The translations under genes and the position numbers were made by a program. A DNA stretch of 64,000 bases. It comes from Anaerolineales bacterium. GTDB taxonomy: Bacteria; Chloroflexota; Anaerolineae; Anaerolineales; Villigracilaceae. This document shows, piece by piece, positions 1-8,700 of this stretch (positions are counted from its first letter, which is position 1; each line of letters starts with the position of its first letter). The DNA is taken from positions 3,812,136 to 3,876,135 of the forward strand of contig CP129481.1 in the NCBI GenBank assembly GCA_030583905.1, in the 5' to 3' direction. A model generated the notes under the pieces. That model ran no database searches, was not told the DNA's origin, and saw only the letters and a program-made list of their open reading frames with translations.

Positions 1-851
1 GCGCGTTCGGTATCAAATCTGACGTGACCGAGGTCGGAGTCGAACCACAGTTCCTTCGGCTCGTCCGCCGCATCGTATAGGATCTGCCCGCTCGCTGGTG
101 AAATGACCGTATCCGCACCACCCTGCATGAGGAAGACGGGGCGCGGGCTGATCAGCGGGATCCAGCGCGTCGTGTCGATCTCCTCCATTTTGACGCCCGT
201 CTCCGCCTCCGCCCAAAAGACGATGAGCGGCACGAACGGAAATTCGGGCAACCCTGTAAAGTGTTTGACGCTGGTCGCGACCGTATCCGCCATGGACGAG
301 AACGCGCAGTTGGCAACCACGGCTCTGATATTTTCGTTCTGCGCGGCGTATTGAATGGCAAGCATCCCGCCGTAGGAATTGCCAAGGATGCCGATCTTAT
401 CGTGATCAACGTCACTGCGTGTGAGCAAGTACTGATACCACGCTTCCATATCTGCCATTTCATACGCACCAAGCGTAATGAGTTCGCCATCGCTATGATC
501 ATGCGCGCGGACGGATGTGATCAACACGCCATAACCATGGCGATGCATCATCTCCGCTTCGTTGAGCAATTCCTTGCGCGTGGATTTGTATCCATGCTGC
601 ATGATGATGACCGCGCCATTTTCGGATGGCACGAACCAGCCATACAAGTCCATGCCATCGGCATTGCTGATGACAATGTCCTCGAACGGCAGATCATAAT
701 CCGCAGGCGACTCGCTGGGAAGGTTGCGCGTTTCCATGGGCGCATTGAGCAGGGTGCGTGCTTCGGCGCGGGTCTGCCAAAGTATGCCCGCGAAAACGAC
801 AAAAATAATACCAACAAGCACGCCTACGACAGGTTTTACAATCCGTTTCAT
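1..851 (-). CDS. alpha/beta hydrolase, membrane-anchored (3' end outside window)
   Basis: The reading frame runs from an ATG at 851 off the left edge of the window, so the C-terminus is missing. GGAGAGAGTG just before the ATG is a ribosome binding site. The N-terminus (about residues 4-25) is a single hydrophobic segment, a signal anchor or signal peptide. The body reads as an alpha/beta-hydrolase: an oxyanion-region MQHGYKS, a nucleophile elbow GNSYGG near residues 156-161 (Ser as nucleophile), GGADTVI as the likely Asp loop and DLGHVRF as the likely catalytic His. Close relatives are annotated as dienelactone-hydrolase-like or S9-like peptidases; the substrate cannot be read from the sequence. 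The YczE-type gene lies 24 bases upstream on the same strand, so the two are probably cotranscribed. Confidence 0.85.
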   Translation of the reverse strand, partial: MKRIVKPVVGVLVGIIFVVFAGILWQTRAEARTLLNAPMETRNLPSESPADYDLPFEDIVISNADGMDLYGWFVPSENGAVIIMQHGYKSTRKELLNEAEMMHRHGYGVLITSVRAHDHSDGELITLGAYEMADMEAWYQYLLTRSDVDHDKIGILGNSYGGMLAIQYAAQNENIRAVVANCAFSSMADTVATSVKHFTGLPEFPFVPLIVFWAEAETGVKMEEIDTTRWIPLISPRPVFLMQGGADTVISPASGQILYDAADEPKELWFDSDLGHVRFDTER

Positions 852-875
852 CACTCTCTCCACGAGTAAAAATCC

Positions 876-1529
876 CTACTCCGCCCCGCCTTCGATCCCT
901 GCCTGCACCACTTCATCTTCCTTGTGCGGCTGAACCTTGAATATCTTAAAGCCCCACTGAATGGACGGTCCCACCAACAAGGCATAGACCAGCGTGCCAA
1001 TTCCCGCCGGTCCGCCCAATAACCATCCGACCGTCACTACCGTCACCTCGATCATAGCACGCGCCACGCGGATGCTGACACCTGTGGTGCGTTTGATCGC
1101 CAGCATCAAACTGTCACGCGGACCCGCGCCCGCATCCACGCCAATGTAGATCGCGCTCGCCAAACCCATGAGAAAGATCGCCAGGAGCAGCATGCCAACC
1201 TGTAACAACAGGTTTTCAGTTATGGATGGAATAAATGAAAGCCACATATCCACCCACGGACCAATCGATAAAATATTCGCCAGCGTCCCCCAACCCAATC
1301 TCTCACGCATCAGCACCGCGCTCGTCAGCACCAGAAACCCCATGATGACCGTCATCGTCCCGATCGAAACGCCGAATTTATACGCCAGCGCCACCTCCAG
1401 CACCGCCCATGCGCTCGTGCCAAGGTCGCCGCGGATCATCAACGTGATCGCCAGCCCGAACAAAATGAAACCGACCTGAATGCGCAGAAAATCCCGCGCA
1501 AAGGTATTCCAACGAATTGGTTTTAGCAT
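876..1529 (-). CDS. YczE/YitT-type integral membrane protein
   Basis: This 217-residue protein has about five hydrophobic segments and matches the YczE/YyaS family: an N-terminal basic stretch, then a G-LGTSAWAVLE-like loop and a later GAGPRDSLM loop typical of the group. No transport substrate is established for the family. I chose the ATG at 1529 because AAAGGAG lies just upstream; a longer frame to 1571 would add 14 residues with no binding site. It is divergent from the methyltransferase at 1579, with about 50 bases between starts. The short gap to the hydrolase downstream suggests a two-gene operon. Confidence 0.75.
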   Translation of the reverse strand: MLKPIRWNTFARDFLRIQVGFILFGLAITLMIRGDLGTSAWAVLEVALAYKFGVSIGTMTVIMGFLVLTSAVLMRERLGWGTLANILSIGPWVDMWLSFIPSITENLLLQVGMLLLAIFLMGLASAIYIGVDAGAGPRDSLMLAIKRTTGVSIRVARAMIEVTVVTVGWLLGGPAGIGTLVYALLVGPSIQWGFKIFKVQPHKEDEVVQAGIEGGAE

Positions 1530-1538
1530 ACATCTCCT

Positions 1539-1567
1539 TTGACCCGCCGATGATACCACGCTGTGAT
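1539..1567 (+). promoter_or_regulatory. putative promoter of the RlmI-type gene
   Basis: TTGACC at 1539-1544 and TGTGAT at 1562-1567 are 17 bases apart and match the housekeeping consensus at 5/6 and 4/6. The start codon at 1579 is only 11 bases after the -10 box and no Shine-Dalgarno is visible, so the mRNA would have a very short leader. Confidence 0.4.
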
Positions 1568-1578
1568 ACACTCATTTT

Positions 1579-2760
1579 ATGAAAATCACCATCAAACCCG
1601 GACGTGAAAAAAGCCTGCTGAGACGCCATCCCTGGGTCTTTGCCAGCGCGATCCAAGCGCTTGATGACGTTCCCGCTTCAGGCTCGACCGTTGACCTGAT
1701 CGATACCAAGGGAAATTTTCTCGCCCGAGCCTCATACTCCCATCACTCGCAGATCCGCGCCCGTGTGTGGACATTTGAAGATGAGCCCGTAGATAAGGAA
1801 TTCTTCAAAAAAAGGCTTCGGGCAGGAATCGGCTTACGCCGCAAGTTGCAGGTTGAAGGTCAGAGCGATGCGTATCGCCTCATCCATAGCGAATCGGACG
1901 GCATTCCCGGTCTCATCGTTGACCGCTACGGAGATGTCCTCGTCCTGCAATCCTCCACGGCAGGTTCCGAATTCTGGAAGGAAACCATCGCGGATATTCT
2001 CGTCGAAGAGACGGGCATTGAAACCATATACGAACGCTCCGATGCCGACGTGCGCGAACTGGAGGGATTGAAACCGCAGAATGGTGTTCTTCGCGGAACA
2101 TTTTCCTCATTCATCTTTCCCATCCATGAATACAACCTCAAATTCAACGTAAACATCGCCAGCGGACACAAGACCGGTTTCTACCTTGACCAGCGCGAAA
2201 ACCGTCGCCGCGCGGGTGAACGCGCCAAAGACCGCGATGTGCTGAATTGTTTCTGCTACACGGGCGGATTTTCGATCCATGCGCTCGCAAATGGAGCAAA
2301 ATCCGTCATCTCTGTTGATTCATCCGCCGATGCATTGAAATTACTGGAAGAAAATATTGCGCTCAATCACCTCCCCGCTGAAAAGCATACATCCATTGAT
2401 GGTGATGTCTTCCTGTTGCTGCGAAAATTCCGCGATGAAGCACGGTCATTCGACATGATCATTCTCGATCCGCCCAAGTTCGCTCCCACCGCCGCACACG
2501 CAGAGAAAGCCTCGCGCGCCTACAAGGACATCAACCTGCTGGCATTCAAACTGCTTCGTCCCGGCGGCATTCTCATTACCTTTTCCTGCTCCGGCGGCGT
2601 GGATGCAGCCTTATTTCAAAAGATCGTCGCCTCCGCCGCCCTCGATGCAGGCGTGGATGCAACGATCATTGAATATCTATCACAGGGGAGCGATCACCCC
2701 GTCAGCTTGCACTTCCCCGAAGGCGCGTATTTGAAGGGATTGGTGTGTGTGAAGGGATGA
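1579..2760 (+). CDS. rlmI: class I SAM-dependent rRNA methyltransferase, RlmI type
   Basis: The 393-residue protein has the layout of the RlmI family, which makes 5-methylcytosine in 23S rRNA. The N-terminal 75 or so residues form a PUA-like RNA-binding domain (RHPWVFASAI start). A middle segment with DRYGDVLVLQ follows, then a Rossmann methyltransferase domain. SAM motif I is NCFCYTGGFSIHA near residue 222, motif IV is LDPPKF near 295, and SCSGGV near 335 holds the Cys expected to be the nucleophile in m5C enzymes. Length matches the family (about 390-400). It is transcribed alone, divergent from the YczE-type gene. The exact rRNA base is inferred from family only. Confidence 0.85.
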   Translation: MKITIKPGREKSLLRRHPWVFASAIQALDDVPASGSTVDLIDTKGNFLARASYSHHSQIRARVWTFEDEPVDKEFFKKRLRAGIGLRRKLQVEGQSDAYRLIHSESDGIPGLIVDRYGDVLVLQSSTAGSEFWKETIADILVEETGIETIYERSDADVRELEGLKPQNGVLRGTFSSFIFPIHEYNLKFNVNIASGHKTGFYLDQRENRRRAGERAKDRDVLNCFCYTGGFSIHALANGAKSVISVDSSADALKLLEENIALNHLPAEKHTSIDGDVFLLLRKFRDEARSFDMIILDPPKFAPTAAHAEKASRAYKDINLLAFKLLRPGGILITFSCSGGVDAALFQKIVASAALDAGVDATIIEYLSQGSDHPVSLHFPEGAYLKGLVCVKG

Positions 2761-2797
2761 TCAGATCATGGAAAACTCGTAAGCCAATAAAAAACCA

Positions 2798-3208
2798 TTA
2801 TCTTCCAGACTGTTTATCATAATTGCGAAAAAACATCCCGGTTGCGCGGTACATCCCAAACTTTTCATAAAAAGGCTGCAGGTCCATATCGCACAACAAA
2901 TCCACCATGTAATACCTACTTAATCGCGCCAGCATTTTTTCCACAAGTGTTTTGCCGATCTGCCGGTTTTGATATTCCGGCAAGACCTCCAAAAGCGGAA
3001 TATATGCCGCCAGCACATTGTCTGTAATGGCGGTGATGAAACCGACCACATTCCCGTTTTCGGTGTCCAACGCCAGAACAACTTCATCGCTGCTTTTCAA
3101 CAACTCAAGGTGCTTCTCCGGAGTGGGCGGGTTGGTCCACCCGACAAAAAATCCATGCAATTGATCCGCTGAAATACCTTCCGGCGAATCTACATATTCA
3201 ATCGCCAT
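2798..3208 (-). CDS. GNAT family N-acetyltransferase
   Basis: This 136-residue protein has the GNAT fold signature: beta-strand VVGFITAITD, then LLEVLPEYQNRQIGKTLVEKML, which is the V-x-P-x-x-(Q/R)-x-x-G-(I/L)-G acetyl-CoA pyrophosphate loop, and a C-terminal PFYEKFGMYRATGM strand typical of the fold end. GAGG lies 8 bases before the ATG at 3208. The acceptor substrate is unknown. Immediately upstream, from 3240, is a degraded copy of the tail of the glycosylase gene found at 4419, so this gene sits at the edge of a rearranged segment. Confidence 0.8.
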   Translation of the reverse strand: MAIEYVDSPEGISADQLHGFFVGWTNPPTPEKHLELLKSSDEVVLALDTENGNVVGFITAITDNVLAAYIPLLEVLPEYQNRQIGKTLVEKMLARLSRYYMVDLLCDMDLQPFYEKFGMYRATGMFFRNYDKQSGR

Positions 3209-3239
3209 TCCAACACCTCATTTTGTTTTCAATAATTTC

Positions 3240-3343
3240 TTCAAATGACTTCGCAGTTTCACAGCCTTCACGCCGCCCAGATCGATCTTCACTGCACCGA
3301 TCATGTCCGCGAAACGTTGTAGTCCATTGGCAAGAGCATCAAC
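3240..3343 (-). repeat. degenerate second copy of the 3' end of the AlkZ-like gene
   Basis: About 104 bases align with 4438-4542 with roughly nine mismatches and no gap (my count by eye, about 91 percent). In the intact gene this stretch codes for the last 30 or so residues, through RFADMIGAAKIDLGG to the C-terminus. Identity stops abruptly near 3343. Between the copies lies an AT-rich segment with a nucleotide kinase gene. The copy is not attached to a glycosylase reading frame. Confidence 0.85.
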
Positions 3344-3468
3344 TCGCCTGCGACATCCAGCGTCAATCCGTAATTGCTCATCACCCAAGCGGGCGCGAAG
3401 AAGGCGGAAAATCCATAACTGAACGTCACCAGAGTATTGAAGATAAACAGGTTACTGAGAGTGAACAT
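3301..3468 (-). pseudogene. chimeric gene remnant: 5' end of a membrane protein fused to the glycosylase tail copy
   Basis: A 55-codon frame starts at an ATG at 3468 preceded by CCGGAG, a plausible ribosome binding site. The first 43 residues (MFTLSNLFIFNTLVTF, then a hydrophobic FSAFFAPAWVM stretch) look like the N-terminus of a small polytopic membrane protein. At about 3343 the sequence runs into the duplicated glycosylase tail, read in the wrong frame (LLPMDYNVSRT, then TGA). This is what a recombination junction would leave: a real gene start whose body has been lost. I do not know the parent family. Confidence 0.7.
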
Positions 3469-3527
3469 GGGTTACTCCGGTTGGTCAGTTCAAGAGAACA
3501 CACCTTTACAAACTTCATCCGCCAAAA

Positions 3528-4127
3528 TTAATCTTTATTGCTCCGATCCTTTTCAAGCCAGTCCCTGATGATCTCCTGCGCTTTTCTCTTAACATCTTCC
3601 ATCGGCAAGGTTGCATCAAGAATATGGTTGTTCGGTTGTTGACGGATCCAGTTCAAATATCGAAGCCTTAGATCCCTTAGTTCATCCAGCGATATTTCCT
3701 GTTTGCGGGAAAATAAAACATCTTCAGGGGCATCCAACAAGATGTACAGGCTGGGGTGTGGGAGCAAATTTCGAACAAATCGAGTGATCCCGGCTGGGGC
3801 GTTATAACGATACCTTAAGGGATCAATCAACAATTCATCCAGATAAAAACGGTCACAAATAATCACCTGTCCGCGCCGCATTAAAGGTGCAAATCTAAGA
3901 TGATATTGAATGAACCACTTCGTTCCGCGCAAAAAAAGTTTTACAAGGGATAAAAAAACAGAATGTTTTGGAAGTTCGTAGTGTTTACCCGCATTTTCCT
4001 TAATCGTCCTTGGAACAACCGCGATCTCCCTTTTTTGTACGCCAAGTGCGTTTTCGAGTTCACTGACCAGCGTTGATTTTCCACTTCCATCGGTCCCAAT
4101 AATAGCGACAAATCTATTCTTTTTCAT
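3528..4127 (-). CDS. P-loop nucleotide kinase, thymidylate-kinase-like
   Basis: The 199-residue protein begins with FVAIIGTDGSGKSTLVSELE, a Walker A P-loop of the thymidylate kinase type. It has a DRFYLDELLIDPLRY segment resembling the DRY/DR-x-x-x-S region of dTMP kinases, then SLYILLDAPEDVLFSRKQE, which matches the strand and LID approach of the same superfamily. The substrate may be a nucleotide, nucleoside or another small molecule. The ATG at 4127 is preferred over one at 4142: GAGG sits 9 bases before it, but overlaps the earlier one too closely. Base composition is clearly AT-richer than the neighbours, and the gene lies between two copies of the glycosylase tail, so it looks inserted. 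Confidence 0.8.
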   Translation of the reverse strand: MKKNRFVAIIGTDGSGKSTLVSELENALGVQKREIAVVPRTIKENAGKHYELPKHSVFLSLVKLFLRGTKWFIQYHLRFAPLMRRGQVIICDRFYLDELLIDPLRYRYNAPAGITRFVRNLLPHPSLYILLDAPEDVLFSRKQEISLDELRDLRLRYLNWIRQQPNNHILDATLPMEDVKRKAQEIIRDWLEKDRSNKD

Positions 4128-4418
4128 AACCACATACCTCACCTATCAGTCTTTATTGTTTTATAAAAGCATGAGAGTAATTTTACAGCTTTTTCACCGC
4201 TTAAGTCAAATCTTTTTTTAATTTCCATCCGTCCGCAGGCTTGGCAGAATTAGATATGGATATTCACGTTGTAAGTACACACCCAATCATTCTTAAAGCT
4301 GCGGAAAATTTGAAATATTCAATATCCTACGGACACAAACAGCACTCATGCTGTATCTATATGATAGCGTCAAAGAAATATACTCTCTTAATTGCGGGAT
4401 ATACAAAATTTGCGGAAT
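4128..4418. other. AT-rich intergenic stretch, no gene recognised
   Basis: About 290 bases between the kinase start and the glycosylase stop. It is markedly AT-rich, with runs of T and A. A 62-codon frame on the plus strand (4241-4429, TTG start) has no ribosome binding site and no recognisable motif, so I do not call it. No tRNA or clear hairpin was seen. With the kinase it forms the low-GC segment flanked by the two tail copies. Confidence 0.6.
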
Positions 4419-5672
4419 TCATAAGATAATTTTCTTTTTCAAATGACTTCGCAGCTTCACAGGCTTAACGCCGCCCAAATCGATCTTCGCTGCACCAATC
4501 ATATCCGCGAAACGTTGTAGTCCATTGGCAAGGGCATCAGCGAAGGCGCCATCCTTCGGGGCATCATCTTCCAGCCAAAAGCCGAGAATATGAAGCGTAT
4601 TCGTCGCACGGTCCAGTTTCGGGTCGAGCCGCGCAACAAGGTCATCGCCGTACAGGATCGGCAGGGTGTAATAGCCCCACTTACGCTGATGCGCGGGCTT
4701 GTACACTTCCCACACATAATCGAAATCGAAAACCTTCTTCGCCCGTCCGCGCGCGCTGACGATCTCCAACGGAGCGAGGAGCGTGACTTCTTCGTCCGTG
4801 GTGGGACCTTTCGGCTTCCAAATCTTCGGGATGCGTCCCGCCTCCAACTCCGACAGATGGGCTTGGTCGCTGCTGCGGATAAGGAAATTTTCCTTGAAGC
4901 CTTCCACGCGCACACGCGCGATCTCTCCCCGCTCGATCAGTCGTTCAATGCGCTCGGCTGCCTCCTTGGCAGTCACCTTGCGATGGATGTAATAACTCAG
5001 ATCGGTCTTCAACGAGTTTTCACGCGCCATGCCATAAAAGGCGATATGCTTTTTACTAAAGAAGTCTTCTGTCTCTTGTACCGATACGGCGTAATCATAT
5101 TCAGCCGGAAGGACACGCTCGCGCAGGTCATAGATGCGGTCGAAACCTTTGCGGTTGGTGATCATCACTTCGCCGACCAGCCAGAGATAGAACAACGTGA
5201 CCGAGGTTTCCTTGCGCCCGCGATAGCTCCATACTTTGACGGCATCGCCTTCGATGTCGCGGTTGCTGAGCGGACCTTTCTCGCGCAGTTCATCCAAAAC
5301 GAACTTGACGACTTTCTTCGGCGGATGTGTAAACGACTCCCAACGCATCCCTTTTTCGGCACGGTGTTTCATGTGTAAGCGCCAATACGGAAATTCGTGC
5401 ATGGGGTACATCATCAACCAGCCGCCGTAATCAAAGGCTTTGCGTTTTTCGTACGCCATTTTGTAGAGCAGATCGGGCTTGTAATTCAAAACACGCCCGT
5501 ACATGGCAATGTCCTGACTGCGGGCGACCATGACAAGCGGGTCAAGTTGCAACGCCTCCATCTGGCGCAGAGCGGCTTCGGTGCCGGTCAAGCCTGAGAA
5601 ACGGCGACCGGGCCAAAGTCCCTGTGAGGCGAGCAGGAAGCGGCGATAGGTTTGTTTGGAAATGGAATCCAT
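4419..5672 (-). CDS. winged-helix DNA-binding protein, AlkZ/YcaQ-like DNA glycosylase
   Basis: About 417 residues, the usual length of the HTH_42 (YcaQ/AlkZ) family, which removes alkylated or cross-linked bases by N-glycosylase action. The N-terminus YRRFLLASQGLWPGRRF is typical. EALQLDPLVMVARSQD carries the family's Q-x-D catalytic motif (QLD near residue 45), and WEVYKPAHQRKWGYYTLPIL is a conserved late block. The start is uncertain: 5672 (MDSISKQ) fits the family, with 5687 (ATG) and 5690 (TTG) further up and no clear binding site at any. Its last 104 bases are duplicated at 3240-3343. Substrate lesion is inferred from family. Confidence 0.8.
   Translation of the reverse strand: MDSISKQTYRRFLLASQGLWPGRRFSGLTGTEAALRQMEALQLDPLVMVARSQDIAMYGRVLNYKPDLLYKMAYEKRKAFDYGGWLMMYPMHEFPYWRLHMKHRAEKGMRWESFTHPPKKVVKFVLDELREKGPLSNRDIEGDAVKVWSYRGRKETSVTLFYLWLVGEVMITNRKGFDRIYDLRERVLPAEYDYAVSVQETEDFFSKKHIAFYGMARENSLKTDLSYYIHRKVTAKEAAERIERLIERGEIARVRVEGFKENFLIRSSDQAHLSELEAGRIPKIWKPKGPTTDEEVTLLAPLEIVSARGRAKKVFDFDYVWEVYKPAHQRKWGYYTLPILYGDDLVARLDPKLDRATNTLHILGFWLEDDAPKDGAFADALANGLQRFADMIGAAKIDLGGVKPVKLRSHLKKKIIL
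4438..4542 (-). repeat. intact copy of the duplicated glycosylase 3' end
   Basis: This is the in-gene copy of the repeat at 3240-3343; same orientation, 1198 bases apart. Similarity starts just before the stop codon and ends inside the codon run for ALANGLQRF. Confidence 0.85.
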
Positions 5673-5714
5673 CAGCAGACCAACCATCAAAGTGGGGATA
5701 GGTCGAACTGAAAG

Positions 5715-5743
5715 ATTTTAGAACTTCTGTTCCAAATTGTCAA
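5715..5743 (-). promoter_or_regulatory. promoter of the AlkZ-like gene
   Basis: On the minus strand TTGACA (5738-5743) and TAAAAT (5715-5720) are separated by 17 bases, a near-consensus housekeeping promoter. It sits about 30-45 bases before the candidate start codons of the glycosylase gene. Confidence 0.7.
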
Positions 5744-5771
5744 GCGCGTTGTAAGATTCCCCAAACGAAGT

Positions 5772-8700
5772 TCACTGCGCATCTTTCATCAACCGCAGGA
5801 AGATGTCCACGACCTGCGGGTCGAAATGCGTCCCGCTTTGCTCCTCGATATAAGCAAGCGCTTTCTTTTTCGTCCATGCCTTGTAGCGCGGGCGAGGAGC
5901 GACGAGGAGATCCCATGTATCTGCCACAGCAAAGATGCGCGCGGCGAGCGGGATCTGCTCACCCTTCAATCCGCGCGGGTATCCTGTACCATCCCATCTT
6001 TCATGGTGACAATAGGGAATATCGAGTGCGGGACGCAAGTAGTGAATGGGATACAACAATTGATAGGCAAGTTCAGGGTGTCTGCGCATCTCCTGCTCAT
6101 CCTGTTCGGTCAATTTCCCCACCTTGAGCAGGATGCGGTCTGAAATGCCCATTTTTCCAATGTCGTGTAATAGCGCGCCGCGCCGGATGTGCTGGAGTTC
6201 GCTGTCCTTGATGCCCATCGCCTTGGCAAGGACCAACGTCATGTCGGTAACGCGGCGGGTGTAGCCTTCCATGTCGCTGTTGCGCAAGTCCAGGGCGCGT
6301 GCCCAGCCTTCGATGGTGGCTTCGTAGGCGATCGCCAATTCCATGTTCGCGCGCTGGAGGTTATCAAACAATTGTGAGTTGTCGATCGTGATGGCTGCCT
6401 GCCCTGCCAATGTCTCAAGAAATTCCAACCACTCACCGGTCGGCTTGAACTCCGAGCGAAAATAGACCTCCATGACACCCTTGACCTCGCCTTTGACGAC
6501 AAGCGGCAGGCATAGATAGCTTTTGAATTGTTCCTGTGACCATAGTTCGGCGAAGGGAGGATTATCCACAATAAGGGACGGGTCGGGAATAGTGATCATG
6601 CGGCGTTCCATGACGCTGCGCCCCGCAAAACCATCGTTGAGATGAATCCTTGCGCTTTCAACAAGCTGTGCATTAAATCCACGCCCTGCTGAAAACTGCA
6701 GGGTTTGGTCGTAGGGATGGAGGAGAAGCACGTCAGCGGCATCCACGCCCAGCCGCTCAACGACATGGTTCAGCAGGATGTTGAGCGTAACGCGCAGGTC
6801 CAAACTGGAGGCGATGGCTTTGTCAATGGTGCGCAAGGTTTGCAGATGTTCAAGGCGGTGAACTGCTTCCTGACGCAAACGCGTCGAGTGGATCGCCCCC
6901 GCCGCCTGGGATGCAAACAGGGAAAGTAAACGCTCATCCGCTTCGGTGTACTTCCGTTCGGAGTCGTCGACTTCATCCACGACGAGCACGCCGATCAGTT
7001 CGCCGCCATACAACATGGGCACTTCCATGATCGCGCGCAAGGGAACATGCTCATATCTTGGAGAACGCCCCTCCCACGTGGAGTAATCCGCAACGCGGAG
7101 AGGCTTGCGGGTTTGCGCCACATATCCTGCCGCTCCTTCGCCGATCTTTAAACGTGAATCGGTGGGGATGTAGGGATGGGTGTCCATTGCCAGGACAAGT
7201 TCACCGGAAGATGAATCGAGAAGATACATCCCGCTTGAACTCGAATTCAAGAGTTTCTTTGCCGTATCCACGATCAGCATCAGCAGGGAATCCAGATCCA
7301 ATTCTTCGGAAAACGCCATGCTGGTCTGATAGAGCGATTCGAATTCCCTCGCGCGGCTTGCCGTCTCATCATACAGGCGGGTACGGTGCAGGGTGGCTCC
7401 AATTATTTCCGCAAGTGAATAGAGGAGTCTCAGTTGTTGCGGTGTGAGTTGCAGAGGCAGAGGTACTGCAACAAACAACACCCCGACCATTTCAGCGCCT
7501 GCACGGATGGGCAGACAAGCTCCTCCCCAGCCTTCGGGAATCAGGTTGCGGACAGACGAATGCGACAGGGGATCCCTTGCAAACTCTGCAGAAATGTGAG
7601 GTTGTCCCGTGGCAAATACCGTTCCCGCTACGCCCTTCCCAACTTGGATGTTAAGGTCATGAATGTCTTCGAACCATCCGCGGGACGAAATACTTTGCAG
7701 TTCATCCCGGTCGCTATTGTGAAGCAGAATCGAACCTGTATCGGTTCCGATCGCTTCCAGAGTTCGGTCCAGCAAAACAGGCAGCGCCTCCGCCAGGGAT
7801 GTTATCGTCCGCAGCGAGGCGGAAACGTTGTACAAGGCTTCAAGTTCGATCAGGCGTTGACGCAGAAAATCCTCCATGTGCCTGCGCTCGGTAATATCCT
7901 GAATGGTGCCTTTCATTCGCAGCAGATTGCCGCTCGCGTCCTCCTCCAACTCTCCCTTACCATGCACCCAGCGCTCGGACCCGTCATTTTTACGGACGAT
8001 CATATATTCACGATTGAAACGATTCCGCCTACGAACGACCTCCTCCGTAAAGTATTGAGCCATAAACTCCTGGTAATCCGGGTGAATAATGTCCAACCAC
8101 CCGTTGATCGAACGCTCATACATCTCATCGATGCCGAATATCTCATCCAAAACTTCGGAGCTCTTCCACAGCCCCGTGGAAAAATCCAACACATAACTGC
8201 CCAACCCGGCAATGGATTGGGATTCTTTCAAAAAGTTCTCGCTCTCAAGAATGGCTTGCTCCGCCCTGATCCGCTCGGTAACATCCCGCAGCAAGCCCTC
8301 GTGATAAATTATATTTCCGTGCTCATCGTGAACATAATTGCCGTGGTCTTCCACCCATATCTCTGAGCCGTCCTTTCGGCGCATCCGATAGACCTCGGTC
8401 TGTTTCTGTCCAGTATCCAGAATGTGGCTGCCGCGTTCATCCGGCGAAAAATAAAGCTCGCTCTTGATGTCCACCTGCAGCATTTCCTCCCGCGAGGCAT
8501 AACCGAACATTCGTACCATGGCCGGATTGACCTCCACAAACCTGCCATCGTGTGTACTGCGATAGATTCCGTCCATCATATTATCGAACAGGGACCGGTA
8601 CTGTTCCTCCGATTCGCGCAGGGCATCCTCCATCCGCCTGCGCTCGGTCACATTGCGCGCGACCCATAGCGTTCTATCGCCGCCCAGGGATGAGATGGTC

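Noticed and set aside
548..817. 89-codon minus-strand frame near the left edge
   Set aside because: It overlaps the alpha/beta hydrolase out of frame; the hydrolase frame has the GNSYGG elbow and a proper start at 851.
4241..4429. 62-codon plus-strand frame in the AT-rich gap
   Set aside because: TTG start, no binding site, no motif; it runs into the end of the glycosylase gene on the other strand.
4590..5378. 262-codon open frame on the plus strand
   Set aside because: Antisense shadow of the AlkZ-like gene; composition is that of a high-GC reverse complement.
7434..8366. 310-codon open frame on the plus strand
   Set aside because: Antisense to the PAS/GAF region of the HD-GYP sensor, without recognisable motif or binding site.
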